Assembly (NCBI GenBank): GCA_007922195.1 | Contig: ML682123.1 | Span: 1-64,000 of the forward strand | DNA length: 64,000 bases | Direction: 5' to 3' | From: Podocnemis expansa | Lineage: Eukaryota; Chordata; Testudines; Podocnemididae | Shown: positions 30,991 to 43,469 of the stretch, one piece after another | Layout of the letters: every line of letters starts with the position of its first letter | Numbering within the stretch: the stretch's first letter is position 1 | Program-made: the position numbers and the translations under genes | The notes under the pieces: model-generated | Seen by the model: the letters and a program-made list of their open reading frames with translations, nothing else | Told to the model about the DNA's origin: nothing | Databases searched by the model: none

Positions 30991-32489
30991 TGTGCCATCA
31001 GAAATTCTTTGAGGTGTGTGGGTTTTTTTTTTTTGGATGGATTTATGAAATACTGGTCTATAGCTCCTGAAACTGGGTGTTTTTGCTTAGACAGGATGAT
31101 AGGGCAGAAATGGGGTGGAATGCTTGGGTCTTCACAAAGAAGAACAAAGACTTTTCATTGCCTGGAAACCTCTTCTCCCTTACCAGCCTTTGGGGCTGCA
31201 GCTCTGCTTTCCCTCAGCAATTTGTCTGCTCTCTCCACTTGTCTCCTGTTTGAACCCTCTCAGGACAGCTACTTTTCCTTTGTTAGCAGAAGCAGCAGAA
31301 TAAAGCAGATAGCAGTCAGGACTAGTCTAACAAAACTTTACTAATTCGAAAGAGGATTAAAATAAGAGTTGAATACAGATCAACGAAACTAGGTCTTCTA
31401 GCTTCTCAGTCAGAGCAGGAGAAACAAAACTGAAACAAACTGTGAAGGTTCTTCAAAATAAAACTCCCCTCTCCCACTTAGACAATGTAACCCTTTAATA
31501 GCAGTCTTTTCGTGTGATTCTTTTCCATTTCTATCACAACGTCCTTAAAGGGCCCAATGTACCTGTGAAAAATGCCCGAGTCTGAAAGCCTAACAAAATG
31601 AATGTGTGTGTAAGGCAGGTCTAGAGGATGGACACTTCTTGTGCTTAACAGCCAAAAGGGGGCCAACTGATTTGCATGGGCTTTGTATTTGCATGAGTAC
31701 AATTAGGTATTAGCATAACCTCACTATGTAGGTGCAGGACATGAAGATAAATTGTATATGGGCTGATTTTATGACAAATCTGTCAATACCTGTATTTTAA
31801 CTGAAGAGGGAAATGAAATATTGTCTTTTTATAATATGCTACCCTTTGGTTGTATAAACTCTATTTAGTCTATTAGGTGGAAAAGTCACCATCAGCAACC
31901 TAGAACTTGAAAGAACAAGCAACTCTGTGTTTCAGTCTCATGAAAGGAAAGGAAGGGGGTGAGTGACCAGCAGGCAGTGCTGGCAGACAGAGCCAGCAGA
32001 ACATGCATGTGACCAGCAGGCGGTGCCAGCAGACAGCAGGCAGAGCCAGTGGATGGTGCAAACAACCAACATGGGGGACCACTATGATGGTTAGTATGAG
32101 GGTAATGGAGAAATGAGGGACATTCTCTATATACACTGGGGTGGACTGAAGGCTGTATTGGGTTTTGTGGGAACCCTATCCTACACTGATGCTCCAAACC
32201 AGTGCTAGTTCTGATATTGTGTCTATACATTCTTTTATGCTGCCATTAAATATTCTGTATGCTACACTGGAACTCATACTTGTGAGGGGGAAGCATTACC
32301 CCTTGAGCGTGCCCAGGGAACAGTGCATAATTTCCCAGGACGCTGGGTTGGCGCTCAAGCCAGTTGGTGTTATAATACTATTTGGAAACCCCTAGGTATA
32401 GAACCCGGCCCTTGCTCTGCCATCTCACCCTGGAAGAAGGGTTACATGTGAAAAGTGCCTTTCTCTCCAACCAATCAAAGTCATTCAGC
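30991..32489. other. intergenic, nothing firmly recognised
   Basis: Open frames at 31009-31344 and 31478-31702 show no recognisable motif. 31955-32060 holds a short tandem pattern of GACCAGCAGGC(G/A)GTGC and GCAGACAGAGCCAGC units. Confidence 0.35.
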
Positions 32490-33145
32490 CAGACTAAGGA
32501 GGCAGCTAGGGGGGAGCTCCTTGTCTGGGAAGGTCCTTGCCCCCCCAAGCCCCCTCTGGAGCCTCCAGTGCTCTCAGCATATTTCAGTAAAACACACATA
32601 AAACTTCACGTAAGACAACAGCTCACTAAATTCAATAGAACAGTCCTGCTCCATATATCGAGTAGCTCTTGAGCTTTCCAGAGACACCGAACATGACGTA
32701 CTTTGCTTTAGACAATAGAATATTACACTATGAGGGTGACCATAGGGGTTTGGGGGACTACAAACATTTTTCAGACTACTCTCCCAACAAAACCCAGATT
32801 GTCCCCCCAAAAAAGAAAGAAAAGACATTTTGTGAAGACTTGATTTTTGGTACCAAAGAGTCTCAGTTGAAATTTTTATTAGCTGTGGTGAGTAAGGGCC
32901 ACTATCCATGCCTTCACTTGGAAAAACTCATGTTACCTCACTCATGTTGCTATCCTAGTGAATACTGAACACCTGTGGTTTCAACACATTGTAGCTGAGG
33001 TTTGTATTTGCTTAGCAACTTTATCTGTGAGTCAGTAACACACCTTTTTTCCCTAACTGAGATGAGACCAGACCACTATTGGCCCCCACTGCTACTTCCC
33101 TGTGTCCCCAGTCCCCCCCTGCAGCCCTAACCACCCCACACAACC
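32490..33145 (-). repeat. fragment of the Harbinger-array unit (non-coding part)
   Basis: CATATTTCAGTAAAACACAC, GAGCTTTCCAGAGACACCGA, TTTGCTTTAGACAATA, AACATTTTTCAGACTACTC, TCTCAGTTGAAATTTTTAT and GTAGCTGAGGTTTG occur in the same order as in 54160-54650, 58660-59110 with 60380, and 62650-63360. It is an isolated copy lacking the transposase part. Confidence 0.65.
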
Positions 33146-33210
33146 CCCCAAGACTCCTTTTTTGTTTTGCTGAACTGAACTAACATGACTATCCCTCTGG
33201 AACTCGTAAA
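33146..33210. repeat. Penelope terminal-arm fragment
   Basis: CAAGACTCCTTTTTTGTTTT then GCTGAACTGAACTAACATGA matches the outer end of the Penelope arms (23380-23433 and the complement of 53230-53290). Confidence 0.55.
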
Positions 33211-35029
33211 TTATTCTTGCGTATGATGTTTTTAAAGATCTTCCGATCATGACGCTTGTAAGTTGATCATCTTTCACTTAACATAACTGAGCTAATGCTG
33301 AACTACAAAGTTAAAATGAACATTTTAAATTTTTTTAAAAAGTATGAGCATTAATTAATAAATAAAAAGTGGTAATATTAATGATGGCTCAAAAATAACA
33401 AATACCACATTTAAAATTTTGGCAGTCAAATCTCACAAATGTTTCATATAGGCTTGGGTTTATGTGCACTAGACATTTAATACAAATAATTATAATAAAT
33501 AAAAATAAGTTTAAAAAGGTTCTGAGTGTGTAGCTATAAATGAAAAACACCAAATTTCAGTGAAATTCTTTGAAGCACTCAAGTTCATAAGACTCGTGCC
33601 CCCTTAAAAATATTAAATAGTAAGTACAGAAGAAGCTAAAAAATTACTTACAAAAAAAAAAGATACAGCACAGACATCACACACATCTGTAATGACTGTC
33701 TAAGAGGGCAGCACTGTATTTATATGTAGCTGCATATATGGACCTACCTGGTAAACTGATCTAACCAAAGCCAAACTAAAAATTGTCACAAAGTCAAAGG
33801 AAAAGTCAAAAGAACAGGCAAAAAGGCAAAGGAAAAGGCAATATTTCACAAAGTTAAAAAGCGGCAGAATAAATGGCCACACTGAGGAATTAAAAGCTGA
33901 GCGCAAGGGGAAAGTTCCTACTGTTGTGCTGCCTGTTGCTTGCTCCTGCCTTTTTAGCATGTCAATGTGAAGGTGATGGGCAGACAATGGTGAAATCTGC
34001 AATTCAGACGAAGCACAGATCCTAATAATAGTTTGCCTTGATGAGCCAAAAGTGAAAAGTGCTTAGGCTTCCAGCCTTACTAGTTCTGCTAGATGGGAAC
34101 AATTTCTATATTTTTCTATATTTTCATTTCTGTCCACCAAATTGAGGATGGGACCCCTTATTGCCTGGGGCCCTAGGCGGCTGCCTGCTTTGCCTACCCC
34201 AAAAGCCACCACTGATTTTTGCCAGCCCTGCACAGCCCACAGGGCTGGACTGAGCAGGGAGGGAGCTCTAACTCTAGCTCTCTCAGATTCTCATGGCACA
34301 CTGTTTGGGAACCACTGCTCCAGGTTCCTTAAAGCACCAGTCCCTCAGTGTCCCTAGTTGGTTTTAGTTAGTTACCTGAACAGCCATTAAAGACCTTCCG
34401 GAGGGCAACGTCAAGATATGGTAAATATTGTGTGTTTGTGTTTATGTTTTTGAGGTGTCTTATAAAGTCCTGTGTTGTCTCTAACCTTCTCCCACAATCC
34501 AAAAAGGGCACCATAGCATCAGGCTTGTCCTGGTGGCCACAAGCTGGACCCCTTGGAATCCACACTTGGAAGTCCTGTATGGTGCATTTAACTTTCGCAC
34601 ACAGATTGTAAAACTCCTTTTCTATCATAGAATTAACTTTCGCTTGCCAGGGAGATGCTCAGAAACCATGAATTGTACTAACCAAAATTGGAGTAAAGGG
34701 TTTGCTTCTGGGTTAGGTACCCGGATAGGGATATATATTGTTAGTGTTATCATATTATATTTTCTGTTTATTGGATTATTACTCTGTACCTAAAAAATCT
34801 CTCAGTGCCTTAGAAATAATTCTAACTGTTATAATTGCGGCATTTAACTGGTTTCTTTTTTTTTGCTTAGCTGATGAGAGTTTATGAGCTATGACTTCAC
34901 ATTTATGGTTAAAGCACTCCCTCTAGTGGCTATTGTATATAATTGCAATAAAAGTTACATAAATAGTGATTAATATTAAAAAGTGGTCAGGTCTCTTGAC
35001 TCTCGGTCAGGGGGCACTGTCACGATTAT
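33211..35029. other. AT-rich intergenic; possible retroelement scrap at 34368-34628
   Basis: Most of this is AT-rich with no signal. A minus-strand frame, 34628-34368, reads TTQDFIRHLKNINTNTQYL and may be a decayed RT palm segment, but the match is too weak to name a class. Confidence 0.3.
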
Positions 35030-36180
35030 GGGGGAATTTCCACCCATACCTCCCTTGACCATAACAAGCACGTCTAGCTTTGTTGAATGCAACATCACAG
35101 GCTTCAGTCCAGTTTTAGACCTTGTTTGGCCCAAGAAGCTCATGTAGGGGTTTCAGGAGTGTTGTTAACTGTGTAATAAACTTGCCATAATAGTCCAATA
35201 ACCCCAAAAAAGAGTGAAGTTGGCTTATGTTCTAAGGGAATGGAGCATCCACTAGAGCCTTAACTTTGGCTGCAGACTTATGGAGACCATCAACATCAAT
35301 TATATGTCCTAAATATTCAACTGAGGGCTGGAAAAATTTACATTTGTCTCTGTGAACACCTAGACCATACTCTTCCAGTCTTTGAAGAATAGCTTTCAAG
35401 TTTGTAAGGTGTTCCTCCTCAGTTTTGCCAGTGACTAGGATGTCATCCAGATAGCACTGTACTCCTCATAAACCACTCAAAATCTGGTCCATTGCCCTCC
35501 GGAGCAAAGCTGGGGCCGAAGTAATTTCAAAAGGTAAATAACAGTATCTGTACAACCCCTTGTATTACAGTTGTCAACAACTCTTGAGATTTTTCTTCAA
35601 CATGCATCTGTAAGTATGCTTGACTCAAATCAATCTTGCTAAATTTTTGTCCTCCAGCCAAACCTGCAAAGATGTCCTCAATGTGGGGAAGAGGATATTG
35701 CTCCACACATAACACTGGGTTGACAGTGACCTTAAAATCTCCAGAAATCCAAATGAAGCCATCCTTCTTCACTATTGGGACAATGGGCATCACCCACTGG
35801 CTGTGACTAACTGGCACTAAGACTCCCTCCTTAACTAGCAGCTCCAAGTTTTCTTCCACCTTGGGTTGGAAGGCATATGGCACCATTCTGGCCTTCAAAC
35901 ATTTTGGCTGGCAATCAGGCTTAATATTTAATTTCACAGTGATTCCCGTCACAGTGAAGCCTAAGTCTTCTCCAAAAACAGCAGCATGTTTCATTAGTAC
36001 TGCTGCCAGACTTATTTCTTCTTCAGTCAATTGATGCACTTCTGCCCAATTGAGTTAGATTTTCCTGATCCAAGATCTTCCCATTAGGGATGGGTAATTA
36101 CCCTTCATTACAAACAATGGTAGCTTTGCAGTCTGCCCATTGAGCTCTACCATCACATAAATAGTACCCAACATGGGAAC
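35030..36180 (-). mobile_element. Ty3/gypsy retrotransposon pol fragment (protease end and RT)
   Basis: Read on the minus strand, 36170-36040 has the protease-to-RT spacer (GRSW-like). 36039-35527 is an open RT fingers and palm region (VKEGVLVPVSHSQWVMPIVP, ISGDFKVTVNP, FSKIDLSQAYLQMHVEE). 35520-35220 continues in other frames with the catalytic YLDDILVT (about 35427-35460) and EYLGHIID text. It ends near 35030. Frameshifts and at least two stops make it inactive. RT follows the protease here, unlike the 1600-4020 element, so the two are different gypsy lineages. Confidence 0.75.
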
Positions 36181-36958
36181 AGTCTCCCAGGGAGCATCAC
36201 TGGCACTGGGCACAAGGGGCCTGTGCCCCAAATCTCAGAGGCTGTGCCCTGGGTCTTTTTCCCCTGGCTGGTACAGGACAGGGAGAGGAGGCTGTGGGAA
36301 TGCATGCAGAGCTGCTTCAGCTGCTGCTGGCCCCCGCCCCCCCAGCTGGTCCATGTGTGTCTGGGAGGGGCTGAGGGAGAAGGAGCCAGATTCAAACCCC
36401 TCCTCTCTGGAGCTTCAGGAGCAGAAGGCACAAGCAGAGCAGGTAGGTGCTGTGGGGGGCAGTGGGTGGTGGATTGGAGGGGTCCTGGACAGGTGGGAGG
36501 AAGAGGTAGGGTGGAATGGAGTGGGGGGCTTCCCCGCATGGTCTCTAGATCCTGAGTGGACCCAGGGATTGCTCCTCATGCCCCTGGTCAGGTGGGGGGG
36601 ACCTCTGGGCCCCCAGTGGGACTATGGGGGTGCCCCAAGCAATGTTCCCTCTAAGCTGATGACACAGCTGAGCAAGTTATGGTATTTACTGAGCAGCAAT
36701 TTATGAGGCCTGGGCAACCGTTTTTTGGTGCTGAAAGTATCAGCTTGCCTAAGTATCTTAATTCAAAAGTAATTCATAGATGTCTTTCCATTCAAACTTC
36801 AATAAAAATGTTAAATTGATGTACTGTAGTTTTAGTAATTTACTAAACAAATGTGAGACAATGAAACTTGCTGCCTGTCTAGCCTCTACCATCACCTACA
36901 CCTCTCAGTTTTTGTTGCCTGGCTTTGTCAGATTTCCAGAATACATATATAGACAAAG
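36181..36958. repeat. GC-rich dispersed repeat, then unassigned sequence
   Basis: 36181-36450 shares GAGCATCACTGGCACTGGGCA-like text with 8245-8310 and is GC-rich with frames open on both strands. The remainder shows nothing recognisable. Confidence 0.4.
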
Positions 36959-37075
36959 TGGGATTTTCTCCCACAAAAGCTCATGCAAAAAATAAATCTC
37001 TTAGTCTTTAAGTGCCGCAAGACTCCTTGCTTTTTTTGCTTTACGAGACAAATTCCAAAGGGGCAGCCGTGTTAA
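36959..37075. repeat. Penelope terminal-arm fragment
   Basis: GGGATTTTCTCCCACAAAAG, CTCATGCAAAAAATAAATCT, TTAGTCTTTAAGTGCCGCAA and GGCAGCCGTGTTA match the right arm of the insertion at 4744-5270. Confidence 0.7.
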
Positions 37076-38020
37076 AGTCCCTCTTATGCTGCCCAACTGG
37101 GGTAAAGGGGATTCAAAGTGGATCAGGCCCTAAATGTCCAAAATGGAGATTGAAATTAAGTAGGTAGCTTCACATTTGATCATGAGACTGACATGTTGAG
37201 GGGACTGTATTTAATACCTAGCTATCAACCTTGAAAATACACCTATTCTCCCCTCAGTAAACATATTAAATTACCATACATTGCAAATCACAATCACTAG
37301 GTAGCAACTGCTTCCCAGATTCCCTCAGGGCAATACCTTAAGTAAAGTTATCTGAGAAATTCAAAACTTTTAAAGATGGCAAGGGCACAAAACATGTTGC
37401 AAGACAGTTTTTCACAGCATCACATCTCTGTAACCAGGGCCATCTTTTGTGCCTAAAGAATTTGCATCAAACAGAGCTAGGTTAGAGTCTGTTACATTAT
37501 CATGCCCAAAAGCTAAATATGGGACAACAATCCTCTAAGCGAATGACAAAAAATTGATTAGGCATACAGAAAACTTTAAACATTGTGAGTATCTTCCTTT
37601 AATATAAAGTGTCTCTGACATCTCAGTTTTGGAGTTTATGGGGGTTTTTTTATCCAAATCATTTTCAACAATAAAAGAGAAGCTATAATTAGTATGCCTG
37701 GAGTGTAAAGGATCTCAGAACTAAAATAAGCAAAATGAGGTATAATTGAGATTTGTGTGTCTGGTAGTGGAATATAATAAACGTAGTTTAATAATTTTTA
37801 ATTTTTGACAGTTAAATCAAACCTAACCAAAGCTGCAAGAAGCAAGAGCATAAATGGATTTGTGAAAGAAAATGATTATTTTTCTAACAAATTTTGGGGG
37901 AAATAGAAATACAAAGTCTTTTTTTTTTAAATTATTGCACCACTGGCAATATTTTTTTCCTTCTGCCTTAAATGACTTTTTATCCTTTCAGTTTTTCATT
38001 TCATTTTCCTAACAATCAAA
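37076..38020. other. AT-rich intergenic, nothing recognised
   Basis: No open frame of note. T-runs near 37920 and 37950. Confidence 0.3.
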
Positions 38021-38213
38021 ACAATCCCGTCAGAACATGTTATTTTGAAATGACGGTGACTTGTTTAGAAATAACTGTTGTCCGAACATGCTATTTTGCT
38101 TTGAGCTTTTTTCCTTAATTCGAATTAACTTATTTCAAAATAACACCTTATTTCAATACAAGTTCTTTCAAAACAACTTGTATCGAAATAACCCCCTGTG
38201 TGTGAACATAGCC
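38021..38213. mobile_element. truncated TIR element (GTGTGAACATAGCC right end)
   Basis: The text CAGAACATGTTATTTTGAAA to TGTGTGTGAACATAGCC equals the right half of the element at 56580-57001 (GACTTGTTATTTTGAAATGACGG and onward). The left half is missing. Confidence 0.65.
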
Positions 38214-38601
38214 TTAGTGTCATAAGTAAAATAATTCTGTAATCCTGAGTAATAGGCATTATAACCAATGTCCAATAAGACTCCATATTGTCAGTTTGGA
38301 ACTCCTGCTTAAACACTGTACTCCATTTTGTATACTTAATGAAACCTGGTTTAGGCATATGCTATGTATATTCATTTAAATGTGTGAATGAAGGGGGGGG
38401 GGTGAAGGGACCAATTTCAATTGCCAGCCTGTCTTGATGAAGCACAATTACCATCTAACTGGCTGAACAATGCAGACATCTCTGATTAAAGCAAACAGAT
38501 GCTTTAAACAGAAAGAAAACAAAATACAATCAAGCCTGCAAATGACTGGTGACCAATGATCTCATACAAACCCTGAAGGCAACATGACACAGCAAATCCC
38601 A
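38214..38601. other. intergenic, nothing recognised
   Basis: A minus-strand frame 38125-38358 has no motif. A poly-G run occurs at about 38393-38402. Confidence 0.3.
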
Positions 38602-39265
38602 CAAGCTATGTCCACAAGCAGCTCCTTGTTTCGAAATAAGTTATAAGTTAAACAAGTCATTTTGAAATAAAGCCCTTATTTTGAAACGAGCTAAGTCGAA
38701 ATAAGGGAAGAGCCCCAATCGAAATAGCAGGTCCAAACACAGGACTTGCTATTTCAATTTAGGAGAGGGGCATGATGGGTGGTGTGGCAACATGGCCTCC
38801 CAGCAGAGCCTTCGTGGGGCTGGGAAACGAGCACCCCTCCTTTCACTGCTCACAAGTGGCCAGGGGAGCCCCAGCCACTTCCAGGCAGCCAGAGGCTGGG
38901 AGAGCCAGGCGCCCCGGCTGCAGCAGCCAGCCAAGCTAGCTGGGGCGCCCGCTGCCCCATCCTGTGCCAGGCAAGGGGGAGCTGTGGGTTTCCCCACTGC
39001 TTCCCCTTGCCGGAGGCAGAGGGGGCTGTGGGCGCCCCAGCTGGCTTCTCCCACCACTTCCTCTTGCTGGGGGCAGAGGGGCGAAGCGAGCTGAGGCATC
39101 CGATGCCCCCTTGCTCGCAGCAAGGGGAAGAGGTGGGGGAATCCAGCTGGGGCTGCAGCCACCCCTCTACACCTCCGCTCAGCACCCCGGCCAGGGTGCT
39201 GATCCCTGGCCAGGGTGCTGGGGGGGGACTTCCTCCTGTGGTACGCCGGGCAGGGTGTGGTCAGG
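38602..39265. mobile_element. TIR element with GC-rich core, truncated, inverse orientation to 14632-16381
   Basis: It starts AAGCTATGTCCACAAGCAGC. Then come TTTCGAAATAAG motifs and AGGGGCATGATGGGTGGTGT-GGCAACATGG, which is the reverse complement of 16150-16230 in the long element. The GC-rich core and a GCACCCCGGCCAGGGTGC palindrome (39182-39199) follow. The right TIR is absent; the text meets a retroviral LTR at about 39280. Open frames in the core (38749-39389) are compositional. Confidence 0.65.
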
Positions 39266-39279
39266 CATGTCAGGCAAGA

Positions 39280-39963
39280 TGTGTTCTTATCAGTGTTGTT
39301 CTGTGTCTGGCACTGATATTAGTTTGGCTGCATGTGTGAATGCGTGCATGAGTAAACTGAGGCAACACTCAAGGAAACCAATACGATGACGGATCTTTGT
39401 AGAAATGAAGGTGCCAGACTAGGCTTTATTGGAAAGTAGCACTATGGCAAATAATCCATATCAACAGATTTGTTGGCAGCATTGGTGCTCTCAATGCAAT
39501 GGAACAGGACAATTGACAGCAGGACTGGCTGTCACCGATTCGGCTGCACGAAGTTTGGGCTCATGCTCCTACTTTTATACCTTATCTGAATTGACTTGTA
39601 CATCACTCCTTTGATACCACCCCTTAATTTGATAGGTCCCTGGGCATCACCATCCATCAAGGTGTCATGACTTGGCCAGACCTCTCCTTTGTACAGGTCA
39701 CTTCAACCCAGCGTACCTCCTTATCTCTTTTGGCATGAGACCGAACTAGCACCACCTTTCTCCAAGTCTTTATTTAAGTACCTTCTCATCTTTGTCTTAG
39801 TACATTCTCATCTTTAGCTTGTGCCAGTTTTGATGAGGTTATCATGGTCTAATGCCCTATGCGCATGCCATTCAGGCCCACTTCCTTGGATTGTTTTGCT
39901 AGGCCTTGAGCCAATACCTAGCCGCTTCTACTTATCTTTCTTAACCTTTTACTTTCTCCTACA
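39280..39963 (-). mobile_element. retroviral LTR (minus orientation)
   Basis: On the minus strand it starts TGTAGGAGAAAG right after a purine tract (AAAAAGAGGGGGAA, 39964-39977) that fits a polypurine primer. It has a TATAAAA box (complement at 39573-39579) and AATAAA (complement at 39425-39430). A TGTGTTCTT/AAGAACACA end fits at 39280. This makes it a 3' LTR of about 684 bp. The end positions are inferred. Confidence 0.5.
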
Positions 39964-42050
39964 TTCCCCCTCTTTTTGTCTTTTTATGGGGAGGATGTTT
40001 ACCCATCATCCCGGAAAAGCATAGTGCACAGACAGAAGGTGACCCAGTGGGCTAAACACTGTTAGGTGGCCATCCTTACTACATTGCCATCTATACACTC
40101 ATGCCCCTTCTGTCCCTTAGTCTGCACATTCCCTCATACGAGTGACGGACAGATTTTATTAGCCAATTATTGAGTGTCTCATATGCTGAGCCTGGGAATG
40201 TTAGGCCCAAGACATTTTAAAATCTGTGGGGAACATAGTTTTATGATTGAATGGAGAATAACCAATTCATTAAATTGCTTTGTAAGAACTTAATGTTGGT
40301 ACTTAAACACAGAGCAAGACTGTTTTGAATTACATATGCCCTAGATTACAGTGTTTCTAACTCCAAATTGACAAGGATCAAAAGGTGGTTTCTTATACAG
40401 TTTAACATGTAACTTGTTTTGTTTGTTAACCACTGTGCTTTTTACCTGATTTTATATTAGTTGCTGCCTTTGTTTTGTTAAACTTTTACCTGTGGTTGGT
40501 TAAACAATTTACCACTGCTATGCATATTGTAACAGATACAGCAAAACAGGACTACAGCCATGCAACTTACTAATACAATAGGAATACAATTTCTTTTAAA
40601 GCAGCCAAATGTAACTTAAATGACAGATTAAATTGGTTCAGCTTTAGATGATTGCCAACTTAATTGTCCACATGTGGTATACTGAGGTGTATACCAGACC
40701 AGTCCATTATGTTTGATGTCCTTTATTTTCCCTTTCTTGATATTTAGGATTTATTCACTATATATTGGTGTCTTCTGGCATCTTTAGGATGTGATGTCTT
40801 CTGGTGTCTTTGGTCTGTTGAATGCAACCTTAAACAGCTTAACTTAATTACACTTTAAATGTTTGTTTTAATTTTTTTTTTAACAACTATTAGTTTGTTT
40901 ACAAAGCAATAGGAACCATAATATATGCTAAACCTGTTAAAATTGTTTGGTTAGCTTTAACATTTTTACGAGATCAAGTATATGTTGTTCTATATTTTAT
41001 CACAGAATTTTTATAATGATATTTTTGTATTCCATAAAGGTGTATATAAGTTTATAAACATCCAAATTAGAAACTGCTATTTGTTGTCGTTACCTTTATA
41101 TTACTGTTTTTCCTTATTCTTGTTTTTATTTGAAAAAGAAAAAAGTGATTAATAGGAAAAAAAAATGTTGCAATTGCATTATTTGTTGAGGCAAAAATGT
41201 ACATGTACATCTATTTATTAATAAGGCCTTTTTGAAGTTTGAAAAAAATTAATGTTATGAAGGTTTTCCCAATTTTAACGTTATGATAGCATGGTACCAC
41301 TTATAGTAAAAAAAAATAAATAAAAGTAGAAATTGTTTTTTGCTGCAAGAAAAAACATAGTTATGTGACACACACAACATAAAACACAGGACAACATACA
41401 GGACAAAGTTACTATTATGAACAAATGGTGCCAGTTAGTGGTTAGGATTACTCACAGTTTGTACTTCTTTGGCTTGGCAACCATGTCTTTAAGATAGACG
41501 GCATACTTCCAGCTGTTGCATTTTGAAGAGTTACAAGAAAAATGTATTGTGTTTTACGTTTCTTTTTTACCTGGTTCTTCTTTGCCCATGGCCTGTTCTG
41601 TTCTTAGCCGCTTCATCTTTTTTAAAGCAGTGGGTTTCTGTAATAAACTTAACTGGTATGTGAAAATATTTAAGATAGAAGATTTGAACTTTGCATGTGG
41701 CGTTCAGCCAAAAAAATTAGGAACCTGCACCCTTGGTTTTTATCCTGGCTCGGGGGGGGGGGGGGGGGTTGTTACCTGCTCCTCTGAAAAATGAATTTGT
41801 TCCCCCAGCACCTGTTGGCTCTGTATGCATGCCAAATGGGCTGCAGCAACGCCCTCGCTTGTAATAGTTAACCATTTGTTGGCAACTTTGTGTGTTAATT
41901 TATTTATTTTAGATGTTGAATTTTTGTTTTTAGTTTTTGACTTTGAAATTTTTATAGCCATTCCTTTGTGATACATTCACAACTTTCCTGTCTTTTAATG
42001 TGCTCTGTGAACTATTCCATTTTTCCCTTTATCTGATTTACCAATCCAGT
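39964..42050 (-). other. probable decayed 3' internal region of an endogenous retrovirus
   Basis: AT-rich sequence lies between the 3' LTR and the pol remnant. By position it would hold env, but no envelope motif is visible. A minus-strand frame (41976-41740) is open but not recognised. A 17-base poly-G run occurs at 41752-41768. Confidence 0.35.
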
Positions 42051-43100
42051 AAAAGTATTTTGTTGCTACCTTTTCCTTCTGTGTACTTATTTTTCCCATG
42101 CTGACAGGCACCAGTCTAGGTTTTGATTTAATTTGTATTGGAACCTGGTTTTTATCATACGGTTATGATTTCAATGTCGCAGTTTTTGTTTCATTTGTTT
42201 GTTTGTTTGTTTGTTTATTTGTTTCTGCTATCCACAATTACAAAGACAAATTGGTTTCCCTGTGATGTGGTGGGCAATGGTTCCACAAAATCAACCTATA
42301 ATGTTTGGAATGACCCTTTTAAACTTTGATGCATGAGTTCACCCCTCCTTTTTCTTCAAACCGGGTCCTGCTTGGCACAGGTTAAACATCTGTATATATG
42401 GATATCTAAATCTTCCCTCATTTTTGGCCATCAGTCTACTTTCTTTAACCTCTCCATTGCCTCCTTCAGCTTGGGGTACCCCCACCACCACTAAGAAGCC
42501 ATGGATCCAGTGCAAAACTATGTGCTGCAGTTGCTGTGGAATTACAAATACTCATTCGTTATCTGGTTTAGCTAAACAAAAAAAAAATTTTTTCTCTTTT
42601 TATCTGAGTACCCTGCCAAATAGTGGGACAGGTGTAATCCACTGCTGTAACAGCTCATCCTTTTCTTACAAGGCTTGCAAAAACTGTTCTGCTGCCCAAC
42701 CCTTTTTTTGTGCCTCATATTGTTCTTTTGCTTGTGCCCAAATTGTTACAGCCACAGGCAAGGTTTCCCAAATTTTGCCAGTTAAAGCAGCTTCCTTAGC
42801 AAGTTTATCAGCCTGTTCATTTCCCCTTTGCAATGACCCCTTTTTGTTTTGGTGGGATTTTATTTTAACCATTCTTATTTTGGTATATTCTTTTGCCAGG
42901 TTTTCCAATTTTTGCCAGACGCGCTTAAACCCGAACTAGCCAACCTGCCAGTCTTCTGGTTGTCAGGCTCTTCTCCAGCCCCGACCCACAACAAAGCACC
43001 AGAAGGATTCCCCAAGAAAAGGAACAGGAACAGGACCAGGAACCCCTCCCCACAGCAGACAACCTCTAATAAATTCTGTGGCTCATTCAAACTGCCCAAT
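42051..43100 (-). pseudogene. endogenous retrovirus pol remnant (RNase H and integrase N-part)
   Basis: The frame 43099-42875 followed by 42908-42666 carries the end of RNase H (VKIKSHQNKKGSLQRGNEQA then DKLAKEAAL). Farther down (about 42660-42360) are decayed His/Cys text and a C-x2-C pair consistent with an integrase zinc-binding domain. The reading frame is broken more than once. It likely belongs with the LTR at 39280-39963. The retroviral class was not determined. Confidence 0.6.
42194..42216. repeat. (GTTT)n microsatellite
   Basis: TTTG units run uninterrupted for about 23 bases inside the retroviral pol remnant. Confidence 0.9.
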
Positions 43101-43469
43101 CAGAGTGTAGCATTCTCCCACTGTGGAAGGTCCTACTAATCCTCTAGCAGAGCGCACAGAAAGTTCCAGCAGTAAACAACCTTCCCCCCAATCAAATATA
43201 AAACTTTATGGAAGGTTCTCGCAGCCCTTCTGCCTCTCCAATCAAACAGCAGTCCTGAGAGAAAGTTCTCAGGCTGCCAGGCAGACTCTGTTCCTGGTTG
43301 CTAGGCAGACTCTGAACCTTGGCTGCCTGCCAATGTACCCTAACTGTTACATTACTGGATTGCACAACTCTGCTGGTTACCATAATCAAACCGGCTGAGG
43401 CTGGTTAGGTACACTACTTAATGGCAACTTACTATTATAACAAGCAAAAATAAGGGGTATAACAGAAAT
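43101..43469. other. junction between the two retroviral remnants
   Basis: It contains imperfect repeats of GGAAGGT(C/T)CT and GAAAGTTC(C/T)(A/C)G (43124, 43158, 43210, 43260), reminiscent of a decayed LTR U3 region. No open frame of note. Confidence 0.35.

Noticed and set aside
34368..34628. Minus-strand frame with possible RT-like text
   Set aside because: The similarity is a short stretch only and no catalytic or neighbouring blocks were found.
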